From: Paracoccaceae bacterium
GTDB lineage: Bacteria > Pseudomonadota > Alphaproteobacteria > Rhodobacterales > Rhodobacteraceae
Reading direction: 5' to 3'
Assembly: GCA_014872815.1 (NCBI GenBank)
Contig: WKFK01000015.1
Location: forward strand, 682,001 to 746,000
Length of the DNA: 64,000 bases
This document shows positions 12,662 through 20,354 of the stretch, piece after piece. Position 1 is the stretch's first letter. Every line of letters starts with the position of its first letter. Below the pieces are notes generated by a model. It had not been told where the DNA came from and did not search any database. It saw only the letters and a program-made list of their open reading frames with translations. The position numbers and the translations under genes were made by a program.

Positions 12662-15634
12662 TCACAAAAACCCGCTCAGCGGCAGCACCAGCGCGGGGGC
12701 GTCTTCAAAGGCCACTGCCTCCATTTCGGTCAAAAGATAGCTGCGTCCCTCCGCAACGGCCCGCACCTGCGCGCCCTCGCGGCTGAATTCATAGTCGCTT
12801 TGTGTGCCCGGCAAAATCGCCCGATCCGTGCCCGGCCCGCCATGCAGGAGATCGCCCGGCCCCCGCGCCACCAGCACATCGTTGCCCCCCATGCCCAAAA
12901 GCACATCGCGTTTGCCCGTGCCTTCAAGCCGATCGGAGGTGTCGCCGCCAAGGTAAATACCACCATGTAGGAAGGCATCCTCGGCGCGGTCCGAACTCCA
13001 ATGTGGACCGGTGAGATTGTAGTCCATCAGCACATCATGCCGGGGCGTCTTGTCCCCCAAATAGCGTAGATGCCCCCAACTGCCCCATTTGCTGGGCTTG
13101 CCCACATCGGTAAAGGCATTGAAACTTTGCCCGCCTAGACTGCGCCAGCTTGCCAGCAGATCTTCATACATCGCGCCCATCTCGGCGCTGGTGCTGAATT
13201 TCGTAAAAAACGCCGTCAGCGCGTCGTCATTGGCCTCCACACCCACGCCCACCGCATGGTTGCCGCCTTCATACATCACCAGCTTCAGGCCATTCTTGCG
13301 CGCCACATCGCGATGATAGGGCAGCAGCTTATCGGTCAGCTGTTTCAACTCACCCTTGCGCAGCCAGTCCGCGGCCTGCGCCGCGACGCCATCATGCGCG
13401 TGGTCGTCCACATAGGCCGTCAGCGCCGCCCGTTGCAGCCCTTCTGCCGCGCCCGCCGTTTCCGCCTTTTTACGCGCGTTCGCCAACCAGCCACGCAGCT
13501 CCGGCGCGCCCTCATCTTCCAGCCCAAGGGTCACGCCAAAATAGCCGGTCACACCGTAGGCCTCAAACAAGCTCACCGGCGCGGGGTTGCCCTCCGCCTG
13601 CCACAGCGGTGCTTGCAACAGTCCCTCTTCAAAGCCCGGCCAGCCGGTGTGTGTCGCAATCACCCGCGTCAGCCGCCCCTCGGCCGCGTCGCCATAAACC
13701 TCGCCCCAGATGCGCGCCATCTCCGCCGCCCGCATTCCCGCAAACTGCATTTGCACGTCTTGGCCTTTGCCCCAACGCGCCTCGCCCTCTTTCAAGGCCC
13801 ATTGCGCCTGCTCAAAGCCCCAGTTCCACATCTCGTTGGAATATTCGACATGGGCGTTGAGTTCCGCATCCAGATGGTCGTGCACATAGCTGGCAAAAGC
13901 GGTCAGATAGCCCTCATCCGCCAGATGCGGCATGGTGAACCACGGGTCGGCGCCAATCTCATTGGCCAGCCGCACCATCACCTCCACCGGCACTCCGCGC
14001 CAGCCATAGGTGAAGTCACTCGTGAGGGGCCGCCCCTCCCAGCCAGACTGGGTGGAGCCATTGGTCTTCATCCAATCCATAAACCGCACCATGCGCAGGT
14101 CATCGACCACGTTGAGCCACATAGGATTGAACACCGCGCCAGCCTCGGCAAGCAGGATGTAAGGTTGCGCGATCACCTGAATGTCGCGCACATAGTCGCC
14201 GGTCATATCCGGGTCCGGCTGGCGGATTTTGATCCCTACCGGACCTTCGCCCGGCGTGAAGTCAAACCAAATCTCGCCTGATATTTTAGACGTCACCCGC
14301 GCGCGTCCGGTGAGCTCGACCTCCCCTGCGCCTTGCCACGTCACACGATATCGTCCCGCCAGACTGGTCGCCGCCTCCGGCAGGTCGGTCAGGATCAGGG
14401 CCTCAACCGACTCGATGTCCTCCGGCACGCCCCAAACCCAGCCTTCCTCGTCCAGCAAGCCACGCGCATCCAGCTCTTCAAAGCTCACGCCGCCCCATTG
14501 GCCGGGCAAATGCCCGACCCAAGGCCGTGCGGTTTTCATCACATCGATAAACGGCTGCTGCGTGGACCAATCGCTGATGCCGCTCAACCCCATGGCCAGC
14601 GCCGGATCGGCCAGCCCAAGCCCCGCTAACTGCGGCGCGTCACCATCCGGCGTGCGAAAGGGCACACCGGACGGCACCTCCCGGGCCGCCGCTTGTTTCA
14701 TTGGTTTCAACACCAGCCGGTGGATCTCATCACGCACCGCTTCCCAATAGGTGCGCACATCCGCATGGATGCTCTCCGGAATGTCGAGCACCAAGGGCAG
14801 CTCCGCCTCATAGAGGCTCACATAAGTGATTGCGGCGGCCAGGAAATAGGTGGTTGGCGTGCCATGTGGTGCATCGTCGGTGTAAAACACCTCCGCGTCC
14901 AACCCATCCAGCACGCCCCCCTCAATCAGCTCCGCCAGGGTGCTCGCCACCGGGATCAGGTCAATCTCTGCATCTGGCCGGGCGTCGCGCAGCGCGTCGA
15001 CATAGTCCTCAAACCACTCGTGATAATCGCCACTGTTGAACCGCTGATACTTGCGCATCTGCCGTGCACTGGGCGGGAACTTTTTGACCTGACTGCCCAT
15101 ATCGGCCCAGCCTTCATAGATCGCAATCCGCACCGGCCCCAGAGCACTCTGCATATTGTCGATCACGTCCAGCGTGGCCGACAGGGGTGAGGCCTTGTCC
15201 GGGTTGTCGCCATGAAAGGCTTTGTTGGCGTCCTGATACTGAATGAAATTGGCCGGGGTGATCACAATGGTGTCCCAGTCCACATCGGCAAAGTTGCGAT
15301 AGTCCCGCGTCCAGCCACGCGCTACCTCGTTGAACCGCCATCCGGCGCTGGGCGTCTCGCTTTTGGCAAAATCGCGCAGAAAGCCCCATTGCCCGTCCAG
15401 TTTCAGTTCCGTGCCCGCTGCCTCAGCCATTTTGCTCAACCAATGTGGCACAGCGGTTTCATCGGTGTCGGTTAGGTGATGCACAAGACTGTTGCCAAAC
15501 ACATAGACCGTCTGCGCGGCAGGAGCTTCTGTGGTTTGGTCTGTGTCCTGAGCGGTGGCAATCTGCGCCGTCACCAAAAGGGAGACCGCCGCAACTGCCG
15601 CCCCAAGTCTCTGTTTCAAGGTCTTCGTGAACAC
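12662..15634 (-). CDS. Secreted SGNH-hydrolase/glycosidase-like protein with RTX-type calcium-binding repeats
   Basis: The product is about 990 residues. The GTG at 15634 is chosen because AGGAGG lies 9 bases before it and it yields a clean signal peptide (TKTLKQRLGAAVAAVSLLV, cleavage near TAQ). Residues about 35-310 look like an SGNH esterase, with FGNSLV as block I and a D..H pair in YTDDAPHGT. The middle, about 450-780, resembles large secreted proteins annotated as cellulose-binding or GH-like, with VRFMDWMKTNG and VEYSNEMWNWGF; Glu601 is a candidate acid/base. Near 895-930 there are two or three loose RTX nonapeptides (LLGMGGNDVL, LLHGGPGTDR). The combination suggests an enzyme that trims or deacylates an extracellular glycan. 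It is the first gene of the minus-strand run, about 95 bases ahead of the glycosyltransferase. Substrate unknown. Confidence 0.8.
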   Translation of the reverse strand: MFTKTLKQRLGAAVAAVSLLVTAQIATAQDTDQTTEAPAAQTVYVFGNSLVHHLTDTDETAVPHWLSKMAEAAGTELKLDGQWGFLRDFAKSETPSAGWRFNEVARGWTRDYRNFADVDWDTIVITPANFIQYQDANKAFHGDNPDKASPLSATLDVIDNMQSALGPVRIAIYEGWADMGSQVKKFPPSARQMRKYQRFNSGDYHEWFEDYVDALRDARPDAEIDLIPVASTLAELIEGGVLDGLDAEVFYTDDAPHGTPTTYFLAAAITYVSLYEAELPLVLDIPESIHADVRTYWEAVRDEIHRLVLKPMKQAAAREVPSGVPFRTPDGDAPQLAGLGLADPALAMGLSGISDWSTQQPFIDVMKTARPWVGHLPGQWGGVSFEELDARGLLDEEGWVWGVPEDIESVEALILTDLPEAATSLAGRYRVTWQGAGEVELTGRARVTSKISGEIWFDFTPGEGPVGIKIRQPDPDMTGDYVRDIQVIAQPYILLAEAGAVFNPMWLNVVDDLRMVRFMDWMKTNGSTQSGWEGRPLTSDFTYGWRGVPVEVMVRLANEIGADPWFTMPHLADEGYLTAFASYVHDHLDAELNAHVEYSNEMWNWGFEQAQWALKEGEARWGKGQDVQMQFAGMRAAEMARIWGEVYGDAAEGRLTRVIATHTGWPGFEEGLLQAPLWQAEGNPAPVSLFEAYGVTGYFGVTLGLEDEGAPELRGWLANARKKAETAGAAEGLQRAALTAYVDDHAHDGVAAQAADWLRKGELKQLTDKLLPYHRDVARKNGLKLVMYEGGNHAVGVGVEANDDALTAFFTKFSTSAEMGAMYEDLLASWRSLGGQSFNAFTDVGKPSKWGSWGHLRYLGDKTPRHDVLMDYNLTGPHWSSDRAEDAFLHGGIYLGGDTSDRLEGTGKRDVLLGMGGNDVLVARGPGDLLHGGPGTDRAILPGTQSDYEFSREGAQVRAVAEGRSYLLTEMEAVAFEDAPALVLPLSGFL

Positions 15635-15738
15635 GCGTCGCGTCCTCCTGGCCTGTTGTTGAGACCAATATGGGCGATTTAAGGAGCTGTTCAAAGGGGA
15701 TTGCTCGGGAATAGGGGCCTGGGGTTAAGGTTGAACAA

Positions 15739-15748
15739 ACTACGTAGT
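15739..15748. promoter_or_regulatory. Perfect 10-base palindrome in a divergent promoter region
   Basis: ACTACGTAGT lies in the 185-base gap between the divergent secreted SGNH/RTX gene and the serine hydrolase gene. A TTGAAC that could serve as a -35 box for the plus-strand gene lies 3 bases before it. It may be a regulator half-site pair. The evidence is only symmetry and position. Confidence 0.3.
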
Positions 15749-15819
15749 CTTACCACCTTGCCCGTGGCCCCACCCAAAAGGCACTGTTGGTGTCAGATCA
15801 GGCAGTTTGGGAGGCATCC

Positions 15820-17064
15820 ATGATCGGCACAGCTCTACCGCAGGACCGGGGGTTTGACACCAACCGCTTGGCGCAGCTGTCGGGCTGGATGGACCAACTT
15901 GTCACGGATCGCAAATACGCCGGTTGCGGGGCTTTGATCGCACGCGATGGCGACGTGGTGTTTGACCACGCCACCGGATTGCGCAGCATCGCCACCGGCG
16001 CGCCGTTTGAGCGGGACACCGTGGCGCGGATTTATTCGATGACCAAACCGGTCACCACGGTGGCGCTGATGATGCTGGTGGAGCGTGGCCTTGTGCATCT
16101 GGATGCGCCGGTGTCCAATTTCATTCCTGCCTTCAAAGACTGCCACGCGCTGGTGCCCGGCGCGTCGACGATGGATCAGGTCGAGCCCTGCGCCACGCCC
16201 ACTTTGCATCAGTTGGCGACCCACACCAGCGGTCTGAGCTACCCGTTTAACCCCGGCCTATTGGCGAAGCAGATGGATGCGCAGGATCTGATGTTCAAAG
16301 CCAACCAGGGCGCGCTGGCTGATATGGCGGATCAGGTTGCGGCTCTGCCGTTGGCGTTTCAGCCGGGCACACGCTGGGAATACTCCGTCAGCATCGACAT
16401 TCTGGGTCGCGTGATCGAAGTCATCACTGGGCAGAGCCTGGCCGAATTTCTGGAAAGCGAAATCCTCGACCCGCTGGGCATGTCGGAAACCGGCTTTTCG
16501 GTCATCCCCGGCACAGAGGATCGGTTTGCCGATCTGTATACCCCGCTTGAGGGCGATGCGATGGCGCTCAATCAGGCGAAGATCGGCGCGGACACCCTGC
16601 GCCTTGTGGACACAACCGACGGCTCGCCCTTCCTAAATGCGTCCATGCACTCCGGCGGTGGCGGGCTTGTCGGCACGATGGACGATTACCTGCGCTTTGC
16701 TGAAATGTTGCGTCGGGGTGGCGCGCTGGGCGATGTGCGTCTGCTGTCGCCGCGCACCGTGCGTTTCATGACCTCCAATCACCTGCCCGGCGACATTGCC
16801 TCCATGGGGCCGATGAGTTTTGCCGAACAGCCCATGGATGGCATGGGCTTTGGTCTGGGCGGCGCCGTCGTGCTCGACCCGGCCCGCGCCCGTTGCCCGG
16901 GCAGTGTTGGCGATTTCAGTTGGGGCGGCATGGCCTCCACCTTCTTCTGGATCGATCCGGTGGAAAAGTTGTCGGCGGTGTTCTTCACACAGCTCTCGCC
17001 GTCGAGTTCTTACCCAACCCGCCCACAGCTCAAAGCCTTGGTGCACGCGGCTTTGACGGACTAA
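15820..17064 (+). CDS. Serine hydrolase, beta-lactamase class C/EstB-like
   Basis: This 414-residue protein has the penicillin-binding/class C beta-lactamase fold. The nucleophile is Ser73 in YSMTK (SxxK), and YSVSIDILGRVIEVITG supplies the Tyr of the second motif. The C-terminal GDFSWGGMASTFFWIDP corresponds to the third (KTG-equivalent) strand as it appears in EstB-type esterases. No signal peptide is visible, so it is probably a cytoplasmic esterase/lactone hydrolase and not a resistance enzyme. The ATG at 15820 has GGGAGG 5 bases upstream and is preferred over an upstream in-frame TTG at 15787. It stands alone, convergent with the znu genes. Confidence 0.9.
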   Translation: MIGTALPQDRGFDTNRLAQLSGWMDQLVTDRKYAGCGALIARDGDVVFDHATGLRSIATGAPFERDTVARIYSMTKPVTTVALMMLVERGLVHLDAPVSNFIPAFKDCHALVPGASTMDQVEPCATPTLHQLATHTSGLSYPFNPGLLAKQMDAQDLMFKANQGALADMADQVAALPLAFQPGTRWEYSVSIDILGRVIEVITGQSLAEFLESEILDPLGMSETGFSVIPGTEDRFADLYTPLEGDAMALNQAKIGADTLRLVDTTDGSPFLNASMHSGGGGLVGTMDDYLRFAEMLRRGGALGDVRLLSPRTVRFMTSNHLPGDIASMGPMSFAEQPMDGMGFGLGGAVVLDPARARCPGSVGDFSWGGMASTFFWIDPVEKLSAVFFTQLSPSSSYPTRPQLKALVHAALTD

Positions 17065-17109
17065 AGGTTAATGGAGAAGGGGGCACAAAATACCCACCTC
17101 CGCAAAACA

Positions 17110-17136
17110 GACGTGATACCGACGTAATACCGACGT
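17110..17136. repeat. Three short tandem repeats with 11-base spacing
   Basis: GACGTGATACC, GACGTAATACC and then GACGTGGG follow each other at exactly 11-base steps, one helical turn apart. They lie in the 85 bases between the convergent ends of the serine hydrolase gene and znuB. This is iteron-like phasing, but no function can be assigned. Confidence 0.45.
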
Positions 17137-17149
17137 GGGTTTTGGCAGG

Positions 17150-17950
17150 TTAACGGGCGCTTTTCAGCACCACCCGCGCCACCAGATTGAGCGCCAGAAA
17201 CAGCACCGCTGCCGCGCAAACAATCGACGGTCCGGCGGGGGTGTCCATCTGATAAGACAATCCCAATCCGCCCACTGCCGCCAGCGCGCCAATGCCCGCC
17301 GCACCAAAGGCCATCGCCTCCGGTGAGCGCGCCACTGCGCGGGCGGCCGCGGCTGGAATGATCAGCATGGCCACAATCAACAACGCGCCGACAACCTTGA
17401 TCGCGACAGCCACCACAATGGCGAGGCCAAGGGTCATAAGTTGTTGTTCCCGCTTGGGATTGATCCCGCTCGCATAGGCCAGGCCGCGGTTCACAGTCGA
17501 GGTCAAAAGCGCCTGCCAGCGCCAAGCCATCAGCCCGATCACAATCGCCGCGCCGATCCAGATCACCAGCAGATCAACTTTGCTAACCGCCAAAATGTCG
17601 CCAAACAGATAGGAATTCAGGTCCAGCCGCACGCCGCGCAAAAACGACACCGCCACAAGGCCAAACGCCAGCGCAGAATGCGCCAAAACGCCCAGAATCG
17701 TGTCCACGCCATAGCCTTTTTCCGACAGGTTGGACACGGTTAACGCCATGGCCAACGCCACCCCCATGGCCCCCACAAAGACCGACACCCCAAACCCCAA
17801 AGACAGCGCCACACCCAGGATCGCCGCATGCGCCGTGGCGTCGCCAAAATAGGCCATGCGCCGCCAGACAACAAAGCAGCCCAAAGGCGCGGCGGCCAAG
17901 GCCACGCCCACGCCTGCAAACAGCGCGCGGATCAGGAAGTCGTCAAACAT
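17150..17950 (-). CDS. znuB: Zinc ABC transporter permease ZnuB
   Basis: This membrane permease of about 266 residues belongs to the ABC-3 (ZnuB/MntB) family and imports Zn2+ into the cytoplasm with ZnuC and ZnuA. It has about eight hydrophobic segments. The family signature RMAYFGDATAHAAILGVAL near residue 30 is the coupling region that contacts the ATPase. The ATG at 17950 (FDDFLIRALFAGVG) is chosen over much longer upstream starts: it lies one base after the znuC stop and begins directly with the first membrane helix. The upstream extension would be an artefact of the overlapping ZnuC tail. Confidence 0.95.
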   Translation of the reverse strand: MFDDFLIRALFAGVGVALAAAPLGCFVVWRRMAYFGDATAHAAILGVALSLGFGVSVFVGAMGVALAMALTVSNLSEKGYGVDTILGVLAHSALAFGLVAVSFLRGVRLDLNSYLFGDILAVSKVDLLVIWIGAAIVIGLMAWRWQALLTSTVNRGLAYASGINPKREQQLMTLGLAIVVAVAIKVVGALLIVAMLIIPAAAARAVARSPEAMAFGAAGIGALAAVGGLGLSYQMDTPAGPSIVCAAAVLFLALNLVARVVLKSAR

Positions 17951-17951
17951 A

Positions 17952-18710
17952 TCAATGGGATCCGTGGTCGTGCCCGCAATCATGCGCGTCGTCATGATCG
18001 TGGTGATGGTGGTGGTCATGCTCATGCCGATAGAGCGCCAGTGCACCATGGGTGCCCGTGCCAAATAGGGCGCGATATTCCGGCGCTGAGGCGACAATTT
18101 CCGGTGTGCCGTGACAACACACATGGCCGTTGAGACAAACCACACGGTCCGAAGCGCTCATCACCACATGCAGCTCGTGGCTGACCATCAAAACGGCGGC
18201 ACCGGTGTCTTGGCGCACCTGCTCGATTTGGCGATAGAGATCTGCCGATCCCGGCTGGTCCAGACCCGTGGTGGGTTCATCCAGAATGAGCAAATCCGGT
18301 TCGTCCATCAGGGCTCGTGCTAGCAATACCCGTTGAAATTGCCCGCCAGACAGGCCCGCCATAGGCCGGTTTTGCAACCCTTCCGCGCCAACCTGTTGCA
18401 ACGCAACTTGAATTTCCGCCGCACTGCGCCGCTTGGGCAAAGACAAAAACCGCGCTGCGGTGAGCGGCATGGTCGCATCAATGGCAAGTTTCTGTGGAAC
18501 ATAGCCAATCCGCATGCCTGCGGCTTTCAGAATGGTGCCGCTGTCCGGTTTTAGGGCCCCGATGATACAGCGCAGCAAGGTCGACTTGCCGCTGCCGTTG
18601 GGCCCCACAATGGTGACAATCTCACCTGTATCGATGGTCAGCGCCACATTGGCCAAGGCCTGATGGCTGCCATGCTGCACCGACAGACCATTGATGGTCA
18701 CCAGCCTCAT
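17952..18710 (-). CDS. znuC: Zinc ABC transporter ATPase ZnuC with His-rich tail
   Basis: This ABC ATPase of about 252 residues has Walker A GPNGSGKST near residue 36, signature LSGGQFQRVLLARAL, Walker B LLILDEPT and the H-loop histidine in VSHELH. After the ATPase core it carries a roughly 25-residue tail very rich in His and Asp (HEHDHHHHHDHDDAHD and onwards), probably for zinc binding or sensing. The ATG at 18710 overlaps the zur stop as ATGA and is preferred over an in-frame ATG at 18743 that would lie well inside zur. It is cotranscribed as zur-znuC-znuB. Confidence 0.95.
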   Translation of the reverse strand: MRLVTINGLSVQHGSHQALANVALTIDTGEIVTIVGPNGSGKSTLLRCIIGALKPDSGTILKAAGMRIGYVPQKLAIDATMPLTAARFLSLPKRRSAAEIQVALQQVGAEGLQNRPMAGLSGGQFQRVLLARALMDEPDLLILDEPTTGLDQPGSADLYRQIEQVRQDTGAAVLMVSHELHVVMSASDRVVCLNGHVCCHGTPEIVASAPEYRALFGTGTHGALALYRHEHDHHHHHDHDDAHDCGHDHGSH

Positions 18711-19189
18711 GCGGCGGTCTCCGTATTGCGACAGGTCGGGCACATGCCCTCAGCCTCGACAATGGTGTTTTCGATTTTAAATCCAATCTTGTCAGCAACT
18801 TCACCGAGGGTGGACTGTAGTGGCGCGGCGGTTTCAGCCACCGTTTCACATCCGCGGCAGATCAAGAAAACCGGCGTGTGCGAGTCTCCCGGATGGGCGC
18901 AGGCGATGTAGGCGTTGAGCTTTTGGATCTTATGGGCAAAGCCGTTTGCCACCAGAAAATCCAGAGCGCGATAGACCACCGGTGGCTGTGAGGCGAAGCC
19001 CTCATCTGACAACATGCCAAGGATGTCATAGGCCCCCATCGCGCGATGTTCCTGCAGCAGGATTTCCAACACCCGCCGCCGCCCTTTGGTGAGCCGCAGC
19101 CCTTGCGCGGCACAGGCGTCCTCTGCGGCTTTCATGCCGCCGCCTACGCAAGCTGCGTGGTCGTGTTGGTCAAAGCCCACTGTTTGCAT
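18707..19189 (-). CDS. zur: Zinc uptake regulator Zur (Fur family)
   Basis: This 160-residue Fur-family repressor has a winged-helix N-terminal half (GLRLTKGRRRVLEILLQEHR, then QPPVVYRALDFLVANG as recognition helix). The C-terminal half is metal-binding, with ACAHPGDSHT and two CxxC pairs (CRGC and CPTC) for structural zinc. It represses zinc uptake when Zn2+ is sufficient. It begins the zur-znuC-znuB operon, divergent from znuA, with a palindromic operator candidate between them, so autoregulation is likely. His/Cys placement and operon context favour Zur over Fur, Mur or PerR. Confidence 0.94.
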   Translation of the reverse strand: MQTVGFDQHDHAACVGGGMKAAEDACAAQGLRLTKGRRRVLEILLQEHRAMGAYDILGMLSDEGFASQPPVVYRALDFLVANGFAHKIQKLNAYIACAHPGDSHTPVFLICRGCETVAETAAPLQSTLGEVADKIGFKIENTIVEAEGMCPTCRNTETAA

Positions 19190-19217
19190 GTCGCCTCTCC
19201 GCTCAAAAGGATGACTT

Positions 19218-19230
19218 GATATAGTATAAC
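19218..19230. promoter_or_regulatory. Probable Zur operator between zur and znuA
   Basis: GATATAGTATAAC is a 13-base imperfect palindrome (10 of 12 flanking positions symmetric around a central G). It lies 28 bases ahead of zur and 46 bases ahead of znuA. AT-rich palindromes of this kind at divergent znu promoters are characteristic of alphaproteobacterial Zur sites. It could control both directions. Confidence 0.65.
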
Positions 19231-19276
19231 GTTTCCACTAGAGCCAGCGCAAATGTTCAAATCAGAGGATACCCTC

Positions 19277-20350
19277 ATGCGAATCATCAGCGCGGCCTTC
19301 GCGGCCTCTCTTGTAGCATTTTCCGCGCAGGCCGATGCCCCAAAGGTCGTGACAGATATTGCGCCCATTCAAGCGCTTGTCAGTCGGGTTATGGCTGGTG
19401 TTGGGACGTCGGAACAGCTGCTTCCAGCGAATGTGTCGCCACATGATTACGCCATGCGCCCATCCGAGGCGCGCGCGCTGCAGAATGCGGAACTGGTGAT
19501 TTGGGTTGGGGCTGAACTCACCCCGATGTTGGAGGAGTCAATTGAGTCGTTGGCGGGTGACGCGGCAACACTGGAGTTGTTGCACCTAAACGGCACGCGC
19601 GAATTGGAGTTCCGTGAAAGCGAGACTTTCTTGGAAATGTCTTTGGGTGGGAAAGATCCTCACAATCACGGTGATGAGCATCACGCCGAGCACGAAGAGC
19701 ACGCGGATCATGACGACCATGATGATCACGAAGAACACGACGACCATGCCCATGACGCGCATGCGGAGCACAAAGAGGGGCACGACGATCATCACGATGA
19801 CCACGACGCACACGGCTCCCATGATGGTCACAGCCACGAAGGTGTCGATCCGCATGCTTGGCTCGACCCTGAAAATGCGCGTTTTTGGGCCAGTGCCATC
19901 GCGTTGAAGCTCTCTGAAATCGACCCGGATAATGCGGCTGCTTATCGTGCCAATGCGGCAGATCTGGACGCGGAACTGGCCGCCCTCACAGCATCGATCG
20001 CAGAACAACTGGCGCCTTTACAGGGCAAGGGCTTTGTGGTGTTTCACGATGCCTACCAATATTTTGAGACCCGCTTTGACTTCGCTGCTTCCGGTGCTTT
20101 CCTGAACGGCGATGGGGCCGCGCCAAGTGCCGCGCGTTTGAAGGGTATTCAGGACGTGCTGACCGACAACAATATCTCCTGTGTCTTCACTGAGCCGCAG
20201 TTTAACGACGACATCGTAACTGCGATCAGCGAGGGGCTCGACCTGCATTCCGAAGAGCTGGATCCGCATGGCGCCAAGCAAGACACGCCAAATTATGTGG
20301 ACCTTGTTCAGACCCTGGCGAACCAGTTTGAGGCCTGCCTGTCGCACTAA
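19277..20350 (+). CDS. znuA: Zinc-binding periplasmic protein ZnuA
   Basis: This cluster A-I substrate-binding protein of about 357 residues delivers Zn2+ to ZnuBC. A Sec signal peptide (RIISAAFAASLVAFSAQA) directs it to the periplasm. Zinc ligands are visible at His in NVSPHDYAMRPS, His in DPHAWLDP, His in VVFHDAYQYFE and a late Asp/Glu (FTEPQFNDD). Between the first two ligands is the long His/Asp/Glu loop typical of ZnuA, here about 65 residues with over 25 histidines. The ATG at 19277 gives the clean signal peptide; an upstream start at 19253 would add eight residues in front of it. Its stop is 5 bases from that of the convergent peptide-binding protein. Confidence 0.95.
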   Translation: MRIISAAFAASLVAFSAQADAPKVVTDIAPIQALVSRVMAGVGTSEQLLPANVSPHDYAMRPSEARALQNAELVIWVGAELTPMLEESIESLAGDAATLELLHLNGTRELEFRESETFLEMSLGGKDPHNHGDEHHAEHEEHADHDDHDDHEEHDDHAHDAHAEHKEGHDDHHDDHDAHGSHDGHSHEGVDPHAWLDPENARFWASAIALKLSEIDPDNAAAYRANAADLDAELAALTASIAEQLAPLQGKGFVVFHDAYQYFETRFDFAASGAFLNGDGAAPSAARLKGIQDVLTDNNISCVFTEPQFNDDIVTAISEGLDLHSEELDPHGAKQDTPNYVDLVQTLANQFEACLSH

Positions 20351-20354
20351 GGCG

